Source of the DNA: Amycolatopsis anabasis
GTDB taxonomy: Bacteria > Actinomycetota > Actinomycetes > Mycobacteriales > Pseudonocardiaceae
Length of the DNA: 64,000 nt
Assembly (NCBI RefSeq): GCF_009765355.1
Contig: NZ_VTHK01000038.1
Coordinates: 1-64,000, forward strand
Direction: 5' to 3'
The notes under the pieces were generated by a model. It was given only the letters and a program-made list of their open reading frames with translations. It was not told the DNA's origin and did no database searches. Below are positions 52,409 through 60,728 of the stretch, one piece after another; position 1 is the stretch's first letter; each line of letters opens with the position of its first letter. The translations under genes were made by a program, and so were the position numbers.

Positions 52409-53290
52409 CTACTCGTCACCGCGGACGAACCGCTTCTCCAGTTCGGCGAACCTGCTGTAGTCGAAGACCTCGAACAGCTCCTCGAACGTCATCTGCAGAC
52501 CCATCCGCTTCCAGTAGTTCTGCGTGGTCCCGGTCTCCTTCAGCTCGCGCATCACCTGGCGCAGCACCGAAGCCGCGGCCATCCAGCCGGAAAGCGGGTA
52601 GATCACCACGTTGTAGCCGATGGCCTCGAGTTCGGACGAGGTGAGCCACGGGGTCTTGCCGCCCTCGACCATGTTCGCCAGCAGCGGCGCGTCGATCTCG
52701 TCGCGCACCCGTTTCAGCTCGTCCACGCTCAGCGGCGCCTCCAGGAAGATGCAGTCGGCGCCCGCGGACAGGTAGATCTTGGCGCGGCGGATGGCCTCGT
52801 CCATTCCGAGCGCCTCGCGCGCGTCGGTGCGCGCGATCAGCGTGAAGTCCGGATCCTCCCGGGCGTCCACACAGGCCTCGATCTTCCCGGTCATCTCCTC
52901 GACCGAGATCAGCCGCTTGCCCTCGAGGTGGCCGCACCGCTTGGGGTTCACCTGGTCCTCCAGGTGGAAGCCGACGATCCCGGCGCGTTCGAACTCCCGC
53001 ATGGTCCGCCAGGTGTTCATCGCGTTGCCGTATCCGGCGTCCGCGTCGCAGATCACCGGGAGATTGGTGCACAGCACGATGTTCTTCGCGTGTTCGGCCA
53101 TTTCCGGGATCTGGGTGAAACCGAGGTCCGGGAAGCCCAGGATGCTCGCCGAGCTGCCCGATCCGGTCATGTGGATCGCCTCGAAACCGGCCTGGTCGAT
53201 CACGCGCGCGGACAGCGCGTCGTAGGCGCTCGGCACCACCAGGATCTCCGGTGCGTTGAGCAGTTCCTTGAACCGTCGCGCTCGCGACAT
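52409..53290 (-). CDS. Carboxyphosphonoenolpyruvate phosphonomutase
   Basis: A 293-residue PEP-mutase-superfamily protein. It lacks the EDKxxPKxNS motif and instead reads EDQVNPKRCGHLEGKRLI. As I recall it, the Streptomyces hygroscopicus CPEP mutase has the same stretch; long matching segments include LLANMVEGGKTPWLT and YPLSGWMAAASVLR. CPEP mutase forms phosphinopyruvate, a phosphinate with a P-H bond, with loss of CO2. It is the hallmark of the phosphinothricin route and the strongest evidence that this locus makes a phosphinate. Confidence 0.92.
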   Translation of the reverse strand: MSRARRFKELLNAPEILVVPSAYDALSARVIDQAGFEAIHMTGSGSSASILGFPDLGFTQIPEMAEHAKNIVLCTNLPVICDADAGYGNAMNTWRTMREFERAGIVGFHLEDQVNPKRCGHLEGKRLISVEEMTGKIEACVDAREDPDFTLIARTDAREALGMDEAIRRAKIYLSAGADCIFLEAPLSVDELKRVRDEIDAPLLANMVEGGKTPWLTSSELEAIGYNVVIYPLSGWMAAASVLRQVMRELKETGTTQNYWKRMGLQMTFEELFEVFDYSRFAELEKRFVRGDE

Positions 53291-53298
53291 GGGCCCTC

Positions 53299-54576
53299 CT
53301 AATCCGATGGGTTTCCGGTCAGCCAGGTCAGCAGCCCGTCCGCGCGGTCGACCGGCAGGCCGCCGCGCGCGGCGGTGGCCTCGTCGAACCGTTCGGTCTC
53401 GTCCCGCGGTACGCCCGCGCCGGTGACGACCGCGGGCACCCGGTCGTCGCTGTGGATGCCGAGTTCGCAGGGGGTCGAGTGGTCGCAGGTGACCACGAGC
53501 GTGTCGGCCGGGCCCAGCCGCGCGGCGAGCGGTCCGATCAGGTCGCGGTCGATCGCCTCGATGGCCTCGACCTTGTCGTGCGGCAGACCGTCGTGGCCCG
53601 GTTCGTCCGGGCCCTTGACGTGCACGAACACCAGGTTCTCCGGCGCCGATGCGAGTTCTCCGGCCAGTTGTCCGTAGTACAGGGTGAGATCCTCGTCCGG
53701 CCGCGGCGCGGTGTGGGTGAACTCGGCGCCGAGCAAGCGGGACAGTGCGCGCTCGGCCGGGATCTGCCCGAAGAACCGCAGGCGGAATCCGGCGGCGAGG
53801 CCCGGCAGCCGGGGCAGGGTGTCCCCCGCGTCCCGGAACAGCAGCAGGTTCGCCGGGCGCTTGCCGTCCGCGATCCGGCACCGGTTGACCTCGCTGGCCC
53901 GCAGGATCCGGCCGGTCTGGGCGACCAGTTCGTTCACCAGTTCCGCGGTGCGCAGGGACTCCTCGCGGTCGTCGAGCGCGGTGCAGGCCAGTGCGGAACT
54001 CACCGGCCCGCCGGTCGGCACGCCGAACGGTCCACGCCGGACGAATCCGGGGTCGGTGTTGGCCACCTCGCCGCTCAGGGCGAGCGTCCGGCTGGTCAGG
54101 GCGACGATTCCCCGGTGGCGGCCGTACGCCTTCAGCCCGAACCGGAGGTCGCCGGGCAGTTCGACCCCGGCCCGCAGTTCTCCGGCGAGGGCCTGGAGTT
54201 CGTCGTCGGTCAGGTCCCGCGAGGTCCGCCGGTCCAGCCGCCCGCTGTCCGGGTCCTGGCTGGCGAAGTTGACCCGGAAGGCCACACAGGACCCCTCCGG
54301 GTCCCAGAAGTCCGAACCGAACCCCTCCAGCGGGCCGCGACCGGTGTAGTACTTCCGCGGATCGAAGCCGAGCAGGGCCATCGCCCCCGAATCCGATTCC
54401 GGGGTGATGCCCGGTTCGATCACGGTCAGCAGCCCGGTGCAGCCCTGCCGGGCGAGGTGGTCCAGGTTCGGGGTCGCCGCCGCTTGGAACGGGGTCCGGT
54501 CGCCCAGCCGGGCGATCGGCCGGTCGGCTCCCCCGCACAACGCGATGACGTAGACCTTTCCGGAGCGTTCAGGCAT
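53299..54576 (-). CDS. phpG: Phosphoglycerate-mutase-like protein (PhpG-like)
   Basis: A 425-residue member of the alkaline-phosphatase superfamily, cofactor-independent phosphoglycerate mutase type (archaeal-like). TPESDSGAMALLGFDP holds the catalytic Ser region and CDHSTPCELGIHS the metal His/Asp. The bialaphos cluster carries a duplicate of this glycolytic enzyme along with a duplicate enolase, thought to serve CPEP formation. An 8-bp overlap with the CMP transferase gene supports that unit. Confidence 0.82.
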   Translation of the reverse strand: MPERSGKVYVIALCGGADRPIARLGDRTPFQAAATPNLDHLARQGCTGLLTVIEPGITPESDSGAMALLGFDPRKYYTGRGPLEGFGSDFWDPEGSCVAFRVNFASQDPDSGRLDRRTSRDLTDDELQALAGELRAGVELPGDLRFGLKAYGRHRGIVALTSRTLALSGEVANTDPGFVRRGPFGVPTGGPVSSALACTALDDREESLRTAELVNELVAQTGRILRASEVNRCRIADGKRPANLLLFRDAGDTLPRLPGLAAGFRLRFFGQIPAERALSRLLGAEFTHTAPRPDEDLTLYYGQLAGELASAPENLVFVHVKGPDEPGHDGLPHDKVEAIEAIDRDLIGPLAARLGPADTLVVTCDHSTPCELGIHSDDRVPAVVTGAGVPRDETERFDEATAARGGLPVDRADGLLTWLTGNPSD

Positions 54577-55126
54577 CGTCGCCTCGCAGTCGCCGCGTGC
54601 CGGGGAGTCCGTTGAGGACGGCCGCCACGCCGTCGGGGACGAGATCCGTCCAGTCGCCGCCGGTGGCGATGCGCCGCCGGATCTCGGTTCCGGAGGTCAC
54701 CTTCTCCGTGCGCCGCCACAGCACCTCGGTCTTGCAGCCGACCTCGCCGAGGCGCCGGAGTTTCTCGTCGCCCCAGTCGTCGTAGACCGTGAGGAAGTGC
54801 ACCGCGTCCGCCGGCACGTAGAACCGGAGCAGCTCCGGCCTGCTGTGCGGAAAGGGAACGATCCGGAAATCGGTCAGCGGCACGCCCGCGCCCAGCAGCG
54901 CGGCCTCCACCATGAGCAGGCGTTCGTAGTAGGTGAACGGGTTCGACGACGACAGGTGCCGGTCCGGCTGGGTCGGCTCCTCGACGATCGCCGTGGTGTC
55001 CGGGTTGGTGATGCCGACGATCAGCTTGCCGCAGGCGGCCTTCCCGGCCAGCAGGTACTCCAGATGTCCGATGTGCAACGGCTGGAACCGGCCGTGCACC
55101 ACTCCCACCGCGTGCACCGCGCTCAC
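54569..55126 (-). CDS. phpF: Phosphonoformate cytidylyltransferase (PhpF-like)
   Basis: A 185-residue nucleotidyltransferase with the Rossmann-type HxGH motif (GRFQPLHIGHLEYL) and the late S-G-T-E-I-R motif. It belongs to the NMN adenylyltransferase-like set; PhpF of the bialaphos route joins CMP to phosphonoformate. Context rather than sequence gives the substrate. It starts one base after the AraC-like gene, so it is in the same transcript. Confidence 0.85.
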   Translation of the reverse strand: MSAVHAVGVVHGRFQPLHIGHLEYLLAGKAACGKLIVGITNPDTTAIVEEPTQPDRHLSSSNPFTYYERLLMVEAALLGAGVPLTDFRIVPFPHSRPELLRFYVPADAVHFLTVYDDWGDEKLRRLGEVGCKTEVLWRRTEKVTSGTEIRRRIATGGDWTDLVPDGVAAVLNGLPGTRRLRGDDA

Positions 55127-55127
55127 C

Positions 55128-55907
55128 TCATCGCCGGTATTCGGCCGGGGTGCGACCGGTGTGCCGCCGGAACACCCGGCTCAGGTGCGAGGCGTCCGCG
55201 AACCCGGCCTTGGCGGCGACGAGTTCGAGCGTGTCGTCGCTCGAGCCGAGCAGGCATTTGGCCACCTCCAGATGCACCCGGGTGACGTACTCCCGGACCG
55301 TCATTTCGGTCTGTGCCTTGAAAAGATGGGACAGGTAGGTGTCGGAAAGTCCGGTCCGGCGGGCGATCGTGCCGATCGTGAGCCGTTCGGTGTACCGCCG
55401 CGCCACCAGATCGACCGCGTGCCGCACGTGCACGTTCCGCGCCCCGGAGATCAGGCGCGCCCGGCGGCGCGGCGACACCAGTGCGGCGATCGTCGCCGCG
55501 AGATCCACCACGTCCCGCCGGAACACCACCTGGCACGCCGGAACGCCGTCGAAGTGGTGCGGCAGGCGGTCCCGGTGCCCCGCGTCGACGACGACCGGGA
55601 ACCCGCGGTCACCGTGCTCCCCCGACACCGCGCGGAAGAGGTCGGTTTCCGGTTCGGCGAGCCGGTCGTCGACCAGCACCGCACCGGGACGTCGTTCGAT
55701 GATGCGGCGGGTGGCCTCCTCTTCGGTGGAGGCGACCCGGACGTCCAGCACATCGGTCAGCAACGCCGCCAGCGCCGCGCACCGGCCCAGGTCCGAACCC
55801 GCGATCAGCAGCGTGGACACGACCGGTCGCGGCTTGGCAGCAGGGCGTATTGCCTGCAAGGGAACGGGGCCGCGCCGCTGTCTCGTCGCCTCCGGTGTCC
55901 CGAGCAT
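55128..55907 (-). CDS. AraC-type regulator with degenerate receiver domain
   Basis: A 259-residue protein: a receiver-like N-terminal domain (STLLIAGSDLGRCAALAALL, then AVLVDDRL) and a C-terminal pair of AraC helix-turn-helices (IARRTGLSDTYLSHLFK, VAAKAGFADASHLSRVFRR). The receiver lacks the N-terminal acidic pair of a normal response regulator, so it may not be phosphorylated. It heads the twelve-gene operon and is likely its activator. An in-frame GTG at 55820 is an alternative start, with the first 29 residues then being leader. Confidence 0.75.
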   Translation of the reverse strand: MLGTPEATRQRRGPVPLQAIRPAAKPRPVVSTLLIAGSDLGRCAALAALLTDVLDVRVASTEEEATRRIIERRPGAVLVDDRLAEPETDLFRAVSGEHGDRGFPVVVDAGHRDRLPHHFDGVPACQVVFRRDVVDLAATIAALVSPRRRARLISGARNVHVRHAVDLVARRYTERLTIGTIARRTGLSDTYLSHLFKAQTEMTVREYVTRVHLEVAKCLLGSSDDTLELVAAKAGFADASHLSRVFRRHTGRTPAEYRR

Positions 55908-56059
55908 CGACCGGCTCCTCCCCAGCTACAACATCAACACGTTCACTATCTTTGATCGCCGTTAACCTTGTCTTCGCCCAAGCGACGCATATTGTTTTCC
56001 TTCGATCGTGGAGGCGGGCCCGCGGCGGTTCGTCGATGGTGGATGTCTACTGTGGACTG

Positions 56060-57274
56060 TCAGGGCGCGCGGCGAACGCCGTCGAGACCGGCTTCGAGCC
56101 GGATGAGCTGGTTGTACTTGGCCATCCGATCCGCGCTCGGTCCGCCGACCTTGATGAACTCCGAAGCCAGGCCGACGGCGAGATCGCAGACCCCGCAGTC
56201 CTCGGTTTCCCCGCTGCGATGCGAAACGCACAGCGCCATGCCTTCGGCGCGAGCGGCGAGCGCGGCCCGGATACCGCGGGTGAGGGTGCCGCACTGGGTC
56301 AGCTTGATGACCGTGCAGTTGGCCAGTTCACCCGTCATGCGCCGTTCGTCGGTGACGAAGAGATCGTCCCCGCAGAGATACAGACCGTCCGGTCGCTGCC
56401 CGGCGAAGTCCTTCCAGGACGCGACATCCGCGGGATCGTACGGGTCTTCCAGGTACCGGATGGGGTGTTTCGCGACCAGCCCGGTGAGCAGCTCACCGAG
56501 CTGACGTTCGGTGAGCAGTTCGTCCCCGATCGCGTATTCCGTCCCCCGGCGGCCGGTTCCGCGGCGCAGGTGTTCCGCGGCGACGTCGATGCCGATACCC
56601 ACGTCGTCCCGCGAGAACCGGCGGTCGATCACCGCGGTGATCTCTGCCAGCGCGTCCTCGAACACCATGCCGCGCACCCGCAGCCCGCCCGCCGAGGAGT
56701 AGCCGCAGCCGCCGTGGTGCAGGCGCGCCTGGGCTTCGAGCTCCTCGTACACCGCGAGCGCCACCCGCAGCCGATCGTGCAGCGAGCCGGACATCGGCGC
56801 CACCATGATCTCCTGGAAGGGCATGAACGGGTCGCCGCCGTGGATCCCGCCGCTGAACACGTTCACCAGCGGCACCGGCAGTCGCGGGCTTATCCCGGCG
56901 TCGGCCGCGATGTACGCGCTCAACGGCGTCCCGAGCGCGGCGCAGCGCGCCCGCGCGAACGCGACCGACAGGGCCACCAGCACGTTCGCCCCGACCGCGG
57001 AGAACTCCTCGAGGAATTCGTCGAAGTCCCGCTGGGTTCCGGCGGACGTGCCGGTGATCCGGTCGCGGAGTTCGGCGAACGCGGGCGCCTCGTCCAGCGC
57101 GCCGAGCCGCGTCACGTCCGCCCGCGCCCGTTCCCGGCGCCCGGGCGCGATCGCGATCGGTGCGGAGGCCACCCCTGTCGCGCCGTCGGCGAACCGGATC
57201 TCGGCCTCCACGGTCACGTTTCTGCGGGAATCGAATATTCCCCGGAATTGCACGTTCTCAATTCGATTGACCAC
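56060..57274 (-). CDS. phpH: Enolase-like carboxyphosphonoenolpyruvate synthase (PhpH-like)
   Basis: A 404-residue enolase homologue. Metal ligands (D in IGIDVAAEH, E in YLEDPYDP, D in LCGDDLFVT), the catalytic Lys (VIKLTQCG) and SHRSGETED are kept. The SGAST mobile loop near the N-terminus of glycolytic enolase is replaced by VASAPIAIA, so the substrate differs. PhpH is proposed to make CPEP from CMP-phosphonoformate and a glycolytic phospho-acid. It is separated from the AraC-headed operon by about 150 bp, which must hold the operon promoter. Confidence 0.87.
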   Translation of the reverse strand: MVNRIENVQFRGIFDSRRNVTVEAEIRFADGATGVASAPIAIAPGRRERARADVTRLGALDEAPAFAELRDRITGTSAGTQRDFDEFLEEFSAVGANVLVALSVAFARARCAALGTPLSAYIAADAGISPRLPVPLVNVFSGGIHGGDPFMPFQEIMVAPMSGSLHDRLRVALAVYEELEAQARLHHGGCGYSSAGGLRVRGMVFEDALAEITAVIDRRFSRDDVGIGIDVAAEHLRRGTGRRGTEYAIGDELLTERQLGELLTGLVAKHPIRYLEDPYDPADVASWKDFAGQRPDGLYLCGDDLFVTDERRMTGELANCTVIKLTQCGTLTRGIRAALAARAEGMALCVSHRSGETEDCGVCDLAVGLASEFIKVGGPSADRMAKYNQLIRLEAGLDGVRRAP

Positions 57275-57350
57275 GGAAAGCGAGATTACCGGCGGCGACC
57301 GCCGGTCGGGCAGTGCCGAGTCTGCGGCATTCCGGTACGCCCATGCCGGG

Positions 57351-58040
57351 TTACGGTGTCGGGCGGCGGGGCCGCGGGAGCGTGGTCGGGTCCACCAGCC
57401 CGGACTGGTAGGCGACCACGACCGCCTGCACGCGTTCGGTGAGCTGCAGTTTCAGCAGGAGATGGGAAACGTGCGACTTCACCGTCGCCTTGGTGACGTG
57501 CAGGTCCCGCGCGATTTCCGCGGTGGTGCGCCCGGCGGCCAGCGAGCGGAGCACGGACAGTTCCCGGTTGGTCAGTTTCGACAGTTCCCCGTTCCCGGTG
57601 GCCGGTACGAGCACGTGCCGGGACAGTTCGTCGAGCAATGGCGCGGTGATCACCGGGGTCACGAATGCGAGGCCGTCGGCCACCGCGCGCACCGCATTGA
57701 CGATATGTTCTTGCGTGTCGTCCACGTAAACCAGGCCGCGCGCGCCGAGTGACAATGCGGTCAGCAATGTCGCAACCTCGATATCGTTGGTCAGCGCGAT
57801 GACCGGAACAATCGGTTCCGGGCGGCCGTTGGCGAGTACGCGCATAACCTGCGCGCGTTCTTCGTTTCGCGGCTGGATATCCATGATCATCACGTCCGGG
57901 CGGAGCCGATCCACCTCGGTTATCACCGCCGGCCCCTCGCCGACCTGACTGACCACGGTAATGTCCCGCTCGCTACCGAGAAGCGCGGCCAGACCGGCCC
58001 GGACCAGCTCGTGGCCGGCGCACAGGAGTACCCTGATCAT
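57351..58040 (-). CDS. LuxR/NarL-type regulator with atypical receiver
   Basis: A 229-residue response-regulator-like protein: receiver (1-120) and LuxR helix-turn-helix (LTNRELSVLRSLAAGRTTAEIARDLHVTKATVKSH). The probable phospho-Asp is in MIMDIQP, but the acidic pair expected near residue 8 (DDH in NarL) is C-A-G-H, so normal phosphorylation is doubtful. It is located directly upstream of the enolase-like gene and has no kinase neighbour. Likely pathway regulator, perhaps ligand-controlled. Confidence 0.82.
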   Translation of the reverse strand: MIRVLLCAGHELVRAGLAALLGSERDITVVSQVGEGPAVITEVDRLRPDVMIMDIQPRNEERAQVMRVLANGRPEPIVPVIALTNDIEVATLLTALSLGARGLVYVDDTQEHIVNAVRAVADGLAFVTPVITAPLLDELSRHVLVPATGNGELSKLTNRELSVLRSLAAGRTTAEIARDLHVTKATVKSHVSHLLLKLQLTERVQAVVVAYQSGLVDPTTLPRPRRPTP

Positions 58041-58205
58041 GCCAATCCCCTTGTCGAAGACCGCAATCGGCACGCGGGTTTCGCCCCCAGCCACCCCAGC
58101 AATTCCCGCCTAGAGCCAATTAGATTACAGCGCGGTCAAGGTGGCTGGATAGAGCTACTTGGGGGAGCTTTCCCGATATTTTGTTCGCCGAGAGTATCCG
58201 GCGAA

Positions 58206-59024
58206 TCACGGCGTGGTTTCCGGGCCGGCCCGTGGTTCGACGAGCAGCGGCTGTTCGACGAATCCCGTGGTCCCGTCCGGATCACCGAGGCGGCCGTGGG
58301 TCATGCCGACGCCGTCCGCGCCGATCCAGGTGCGGGCACGCAGGAACGTCCATGCCCCGGCCGGAAACCGGTGCACGGTGACGGTCAACGACGGCGGGAT
58401 GAACAGCCAGTCGTCCAGCGGCAGCTCGGCGCTCACCCCGTTCGCCGCGTCGGCGGTGATCAGCAGCCGTTGCAGACCGGTCAGCGGATTCCCTTCGATC
58501 AGCGGGATGCGCACCCGCGTCCACACCTCCGCCGGGCCGAGCCGGTCGTACCCGCCGCCGGCGAACCGCCATTCCACGGCCTCCCCGTAACCCCAGCGCT
58601 CGATCCCCGGGAAGAACCGCTGTTCGGCCGGACCCGGCAGCTCGGGCACCGCGTCCTCGGCGGTGCCCGGTGTCGCCGGTGGACGCGCCCGGGCGTTGAT
58701 CAGCCACGCGCGGCCGACGGCCGCGGTGCGCCCGTTCGCCTCCAGCGCGGCTTCCACGAGCTGGATCCGGCGCCCCGGCCGCAGGACCGAAGCCGTCACG
58801 CGCACGTCCCCGCGCGGGATCGGGCCGAGCATGTCGACGGCGAACCGGGCCACCCGGAGGTCCGGCGTGGCCGCGAGATCCGCGCAGACCGTGGCGAGCA
58901 ACGCCGCCGGTGGTCCACCGTGCTGGGCCTTCTCGTCCCACGGGCTCGCCGTGGCCTCCGTCGCCCGGAACCGCCCGTCCCCGAGCGGCAGGTAGAAGGC
59001 CCCGGGCGATTCATCCTCCGCCAT
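58206..59024 (-). CDS. Acyl-CoA thioesterase-like protein (double hot-dog)
   Basis: A 272-residue protein with the TesB-like double hot-dog features: WDEKAQHGGPPAALLA near the start and a C-terminal half ending WTFLRARTWIGADGVGMTHGRLGDPDG. It probably hydrolyses acyl-CoA or acyl-carrier esters. Whether it serves the neighbouring locus is unknown; a 165-bp gap separates it from the LuxR-type gene. AT-richer sequence lies upstream. Confidence 0.75.
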   Translation of the reverse strand: MAEDESPGAFYLPLGDGRFRATEATASPWDEKAQHGGPPAALLATVCADLAATPDLRVARFAVDMLGPIPRGDVRVTASVLRPGRRIQLVEAALEANGRTAAVGRAWLINARARPPATPGTAEDAVPELPGPAEQRFFPGIERWGYGEAVEWRFAGGGYDRLGPAEVWTRVRIPLIEGNPLTGLQRLLITADAANGVSAELPLDDWLFIPPSLTVTVHRFPAGAWTFLRARTWIGADGVGMTHGRLGDPDGTTGFVEQPLLVEPRAGPETTP

Positions 59025-59116
59025 GGACCCCCTTACCCGTCCGGAATCATCCCACCCGTTTTAGCACAGGTACACCCCCATTAGGAGAGGTAAAACCCGA
59101 GCCCACCCTCCCGCAC

Positions 59117-59200
59117 GCGAGTCGCACGTCCGCGCAAGCGAGTTACACACTCAAGCACGCGAGTTACACACTCAGGTACACGAGTTGCACGTTCGGGTGC
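59117..59200. repeat. 21-nt tandem repeat, four units (reversed)
   Basis: Units start at 59117, 59138, 59159 and 59180, core GCGAGTTACACACTCA. They are the reverse complement of the units at 41980 and 59321. The gene-free stretch 59025-59376 is nearly filled by this and the next two arrays. Confidence 0.7.
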
Positions 59201-59210
59201 GCGCCCGCCC

Positions 59211-59276
59211 GCGAGTCTCCCCCGTTCCGGTCGCGTGTGTTCCCCGTTTCGGTAGCCCGAGTTCCCCGTTTCGGAA
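59211..59276. repeat. 22-nt tandem repeat, three units
   Basis: Units at 59211, 59233 and 59255 share GTTCCCCGTTTCGGTA, the same family as the array at 11773-11838. Confidence 0.7.
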
Positions 59277-59320
59277 CCCCGGCCACTGCGACATCGGCCG
59301 GTTTGTCCACTGTGGACCCC

Positions 59321-59383
59321 GAGTGTGCAGTTCGCTTACCTGAGTGTGTAGTTCGCTTGCCCGAGTGTGCGACTCGTCAGGCC
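59321..59383. repeat. 21-nt tandem repeat, three units (forward)
   Basis: Units at 59321, 59342 and 59363 share GAGTGTGTAGTTCGCTT. They are inverted relative to the array at 59117, so the two can pair into a long stem around the 22-nt array. The last unit runs into the TetR gene stop. Confidence 0.65.
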
Positions 59384-59985
59384 GGGCGGTGGGCGCGGAG
59401 GTGGGCGAAGGCGGCGTCCAGGGCGGCTTCGAGGGGTTTCGTGGTGCGGCGGGCCTGGGTGAGCAGGAGGCCGCCCTGCAGGGAGGCGAGGGTGGCCAGG
59501 GCGAGGGTGTCCGGATCGGCGTCGGGACGGAGTTCGCCGCGGTCGCGCATCGCGGCGAGTCCTTCGCGGATCCAGGTTTCCCAGCGGTCGAAGCCGTCGG
59601 CGAGGGCGATCCGGGCGGGTTCGTCCACGTCGGCCAGTTCGCTGGTCAGCGATCCGATCGGGCAGCCGCCTTCGCAGTGGCGCTGCCGCTGGAGCTTGAC
59701 CAGCGCGTCGCGCCACGCGTGGAGGGCGTCCCACGAATCGAGCGCGGGGAACAGCGCCTGCTGCGCCGCCAGCACCGCCCGGGCCTGCCGGGTGACCACC
59801 GCGTGCACGAGCTCGGTCTTGTCCGCGAAGTAGTGGTAGAGCTGCGACTTGCTGACCCCGGTCGCGGCCCGGATGTCGTCCAGGCTGGTCCCCGCCACGC
59901 CCCGGCGGAACATCAGCTCGGCGGCGGATTCGACGATCCGCTCGCGCGTCGCGCGCCCCTTCGCGGTCCAGCTCCCGGCACTCAT
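59377..59985 (-). CDS. TetR-family repressor
   Basis: A 202-residue TetR regulator with a standard N-terminal helix-turn-helix (TSLDDIRAATGVSKSQLYHYFADK) and a C-terminal domain with CEGGCPIGSL, a segment common in TetR proteins next to redox or detoxification genes. It is divergent from the peroxiredoxin-like gene with two inverted repeats between. Confidence 0.88.
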   Translation of the reverse strand: MSAGSWTAKGRATRERIVESAAELMFRRGVAGTSLDDIRAATGVSKSQLYHYFADKTELVHAVVTRQARAVLAAQQALFPALDSWDALHAWRDALVKLQRQRHCEGGCPIGSLTSELADVDEPARIALADGFDRWETWIREGLAAMRDRGELRPDADPDTLALATLASLQGGLLLTQARRTTKPLEAALDAAFAHLRAHRPA

Positions 59986-60002
59986 GGCGCCAGCCTAATC
60001 GT

Positions 60003-60020
60003 TTGGACTTGACAGTCCAA
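60003..60020. promoter_or_regulatory. TetR operator O1
   Basis: TTGGACT and AGTCCAA form a perfect inverted repeat with four bases between, 17 bp upstream of the TetR start. A second copy lies about 34 bp away. Confidence 0.65.
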
Positions 60021-60037
60021 TCCGACCGTGACCAGAC

Positions 60038-60053
60038 TGGACCGCACAGTCCA
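60038..60053. promoter_or_regulatory. TetR operator O2
   Basis: TGGAC and GTCCA with six bases between, same half-site as O1; centre-to-centre distance 34 bp is close to three helical turns. Confidence 0.6.
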
Positions 60054-60074
60054 AACATCAGGAGAGGACGTCTC

Positions 60075-60728
60075 ATGACCGGACCGCTCGCCGACCGGAT
60101 CACCGAACTCCAGCAGGGCATCGCCGATCACCTCCCGCCGGAGGCGCACGCCGCCTTCAGCCGGGAACAGCACGGACTCGCGGCCGCCGGAGTCCCCGCC
60201 GGGGTCGCCATCCCGGGTACGAAACTCACCGACCACGAGTTGCTCGACCCGCACGGCGCGCCGATCGGCCTGTTCGCCGCGATCGGCCCCCGGCCCGCGG
60301 TGCTCGTCTTCTACCGCGGCGACTGGTGCCCCTACTGCAACCTGACCCTGCGGACCTACCAGCAACAGCTCCTGCCGGAACTGACCGGGCGCGGGGCAGC
60401 ACTGGTCGCCCTCAGCCCGCAGAAGCCGGACGGCTCGCTGAGCACGCGGGAGAAGAACGAGCTGAGCTACCCGGTGCTCTCCGACCCCGGCAACGCCATG
60501 GCCCGGGAACTGGGCATCCTGACCGGCCCCACCGAAGAGGCCCGCGCGGCGCAGCGGTCGCTCGGCATCGACATCACCACCGGCAACGCGGACGGCACCA
60601 CCGGGCTGCCCATGCCGACCACGCTGATCGTGGACGCCGAACGGGTTCTGCGGTGGATCGACGTGCACCCGGACTACACCACCCGATCCGAGCCCGCCGA
60701 CATCCTCGAAGCGTTGCGGAATTCCTGA
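60075..60728 (+). CDS. Peroxiredoxin-like (AhpC/TSA) protein
   Basis: A 217-residue thioredoxin-fold protein of the AhpC/TSA-redoxin type with the active-site segment FYRGDWCPYC, a CxxC pair rather than the single peroxidatic Cys of classic peroxiredoxins. Probably reduces peroxides or disulfides under electrophile stress, controlled by the divergent TetR. The start is the ATG preceded by GGAGAGGACG. Confidence 0.85.
   Translation: MTGPLADRITELQQGIADHLPPEAHAAFSREQHGLAAAGVPAGVAIPGTKLTDHELLDPHGAPIGLFAAIGPRPAVLVFYRGDWCPYCNLTLRTYQQQLLPELTGRGAALVALSPQKPDGSLSTREKNELSYPVLSDPGNAMARELGILTGPTEEARAAQRSLGIDITTGNADGTTGLPMPTTLIVDAERVLRWIDVHPDYTTRSEPADILEALRNS

Noticed and set aside
52409..53290. Methylisocitrate or isocitrate lyase
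   Set aside because: The EDQVNPKRCGHLEG segment and whole-length resemblance to CPEP phosphonomutase, plus the complete CPEP-forming gene set around it, make a lyase role unlikely.
56060..57274. Housekeeping enolase
   Set aside because: The mobile SGAST loop is missing and the gene sits within the phosphinate locus, as the duplicate enolase does in bialaphos clusters.
59117..59383. CRISPR-like repeated units
   Set aside because: Units follow one another without spacers, repeats are 21-22 nt and degenerate, and no cas genes are present.
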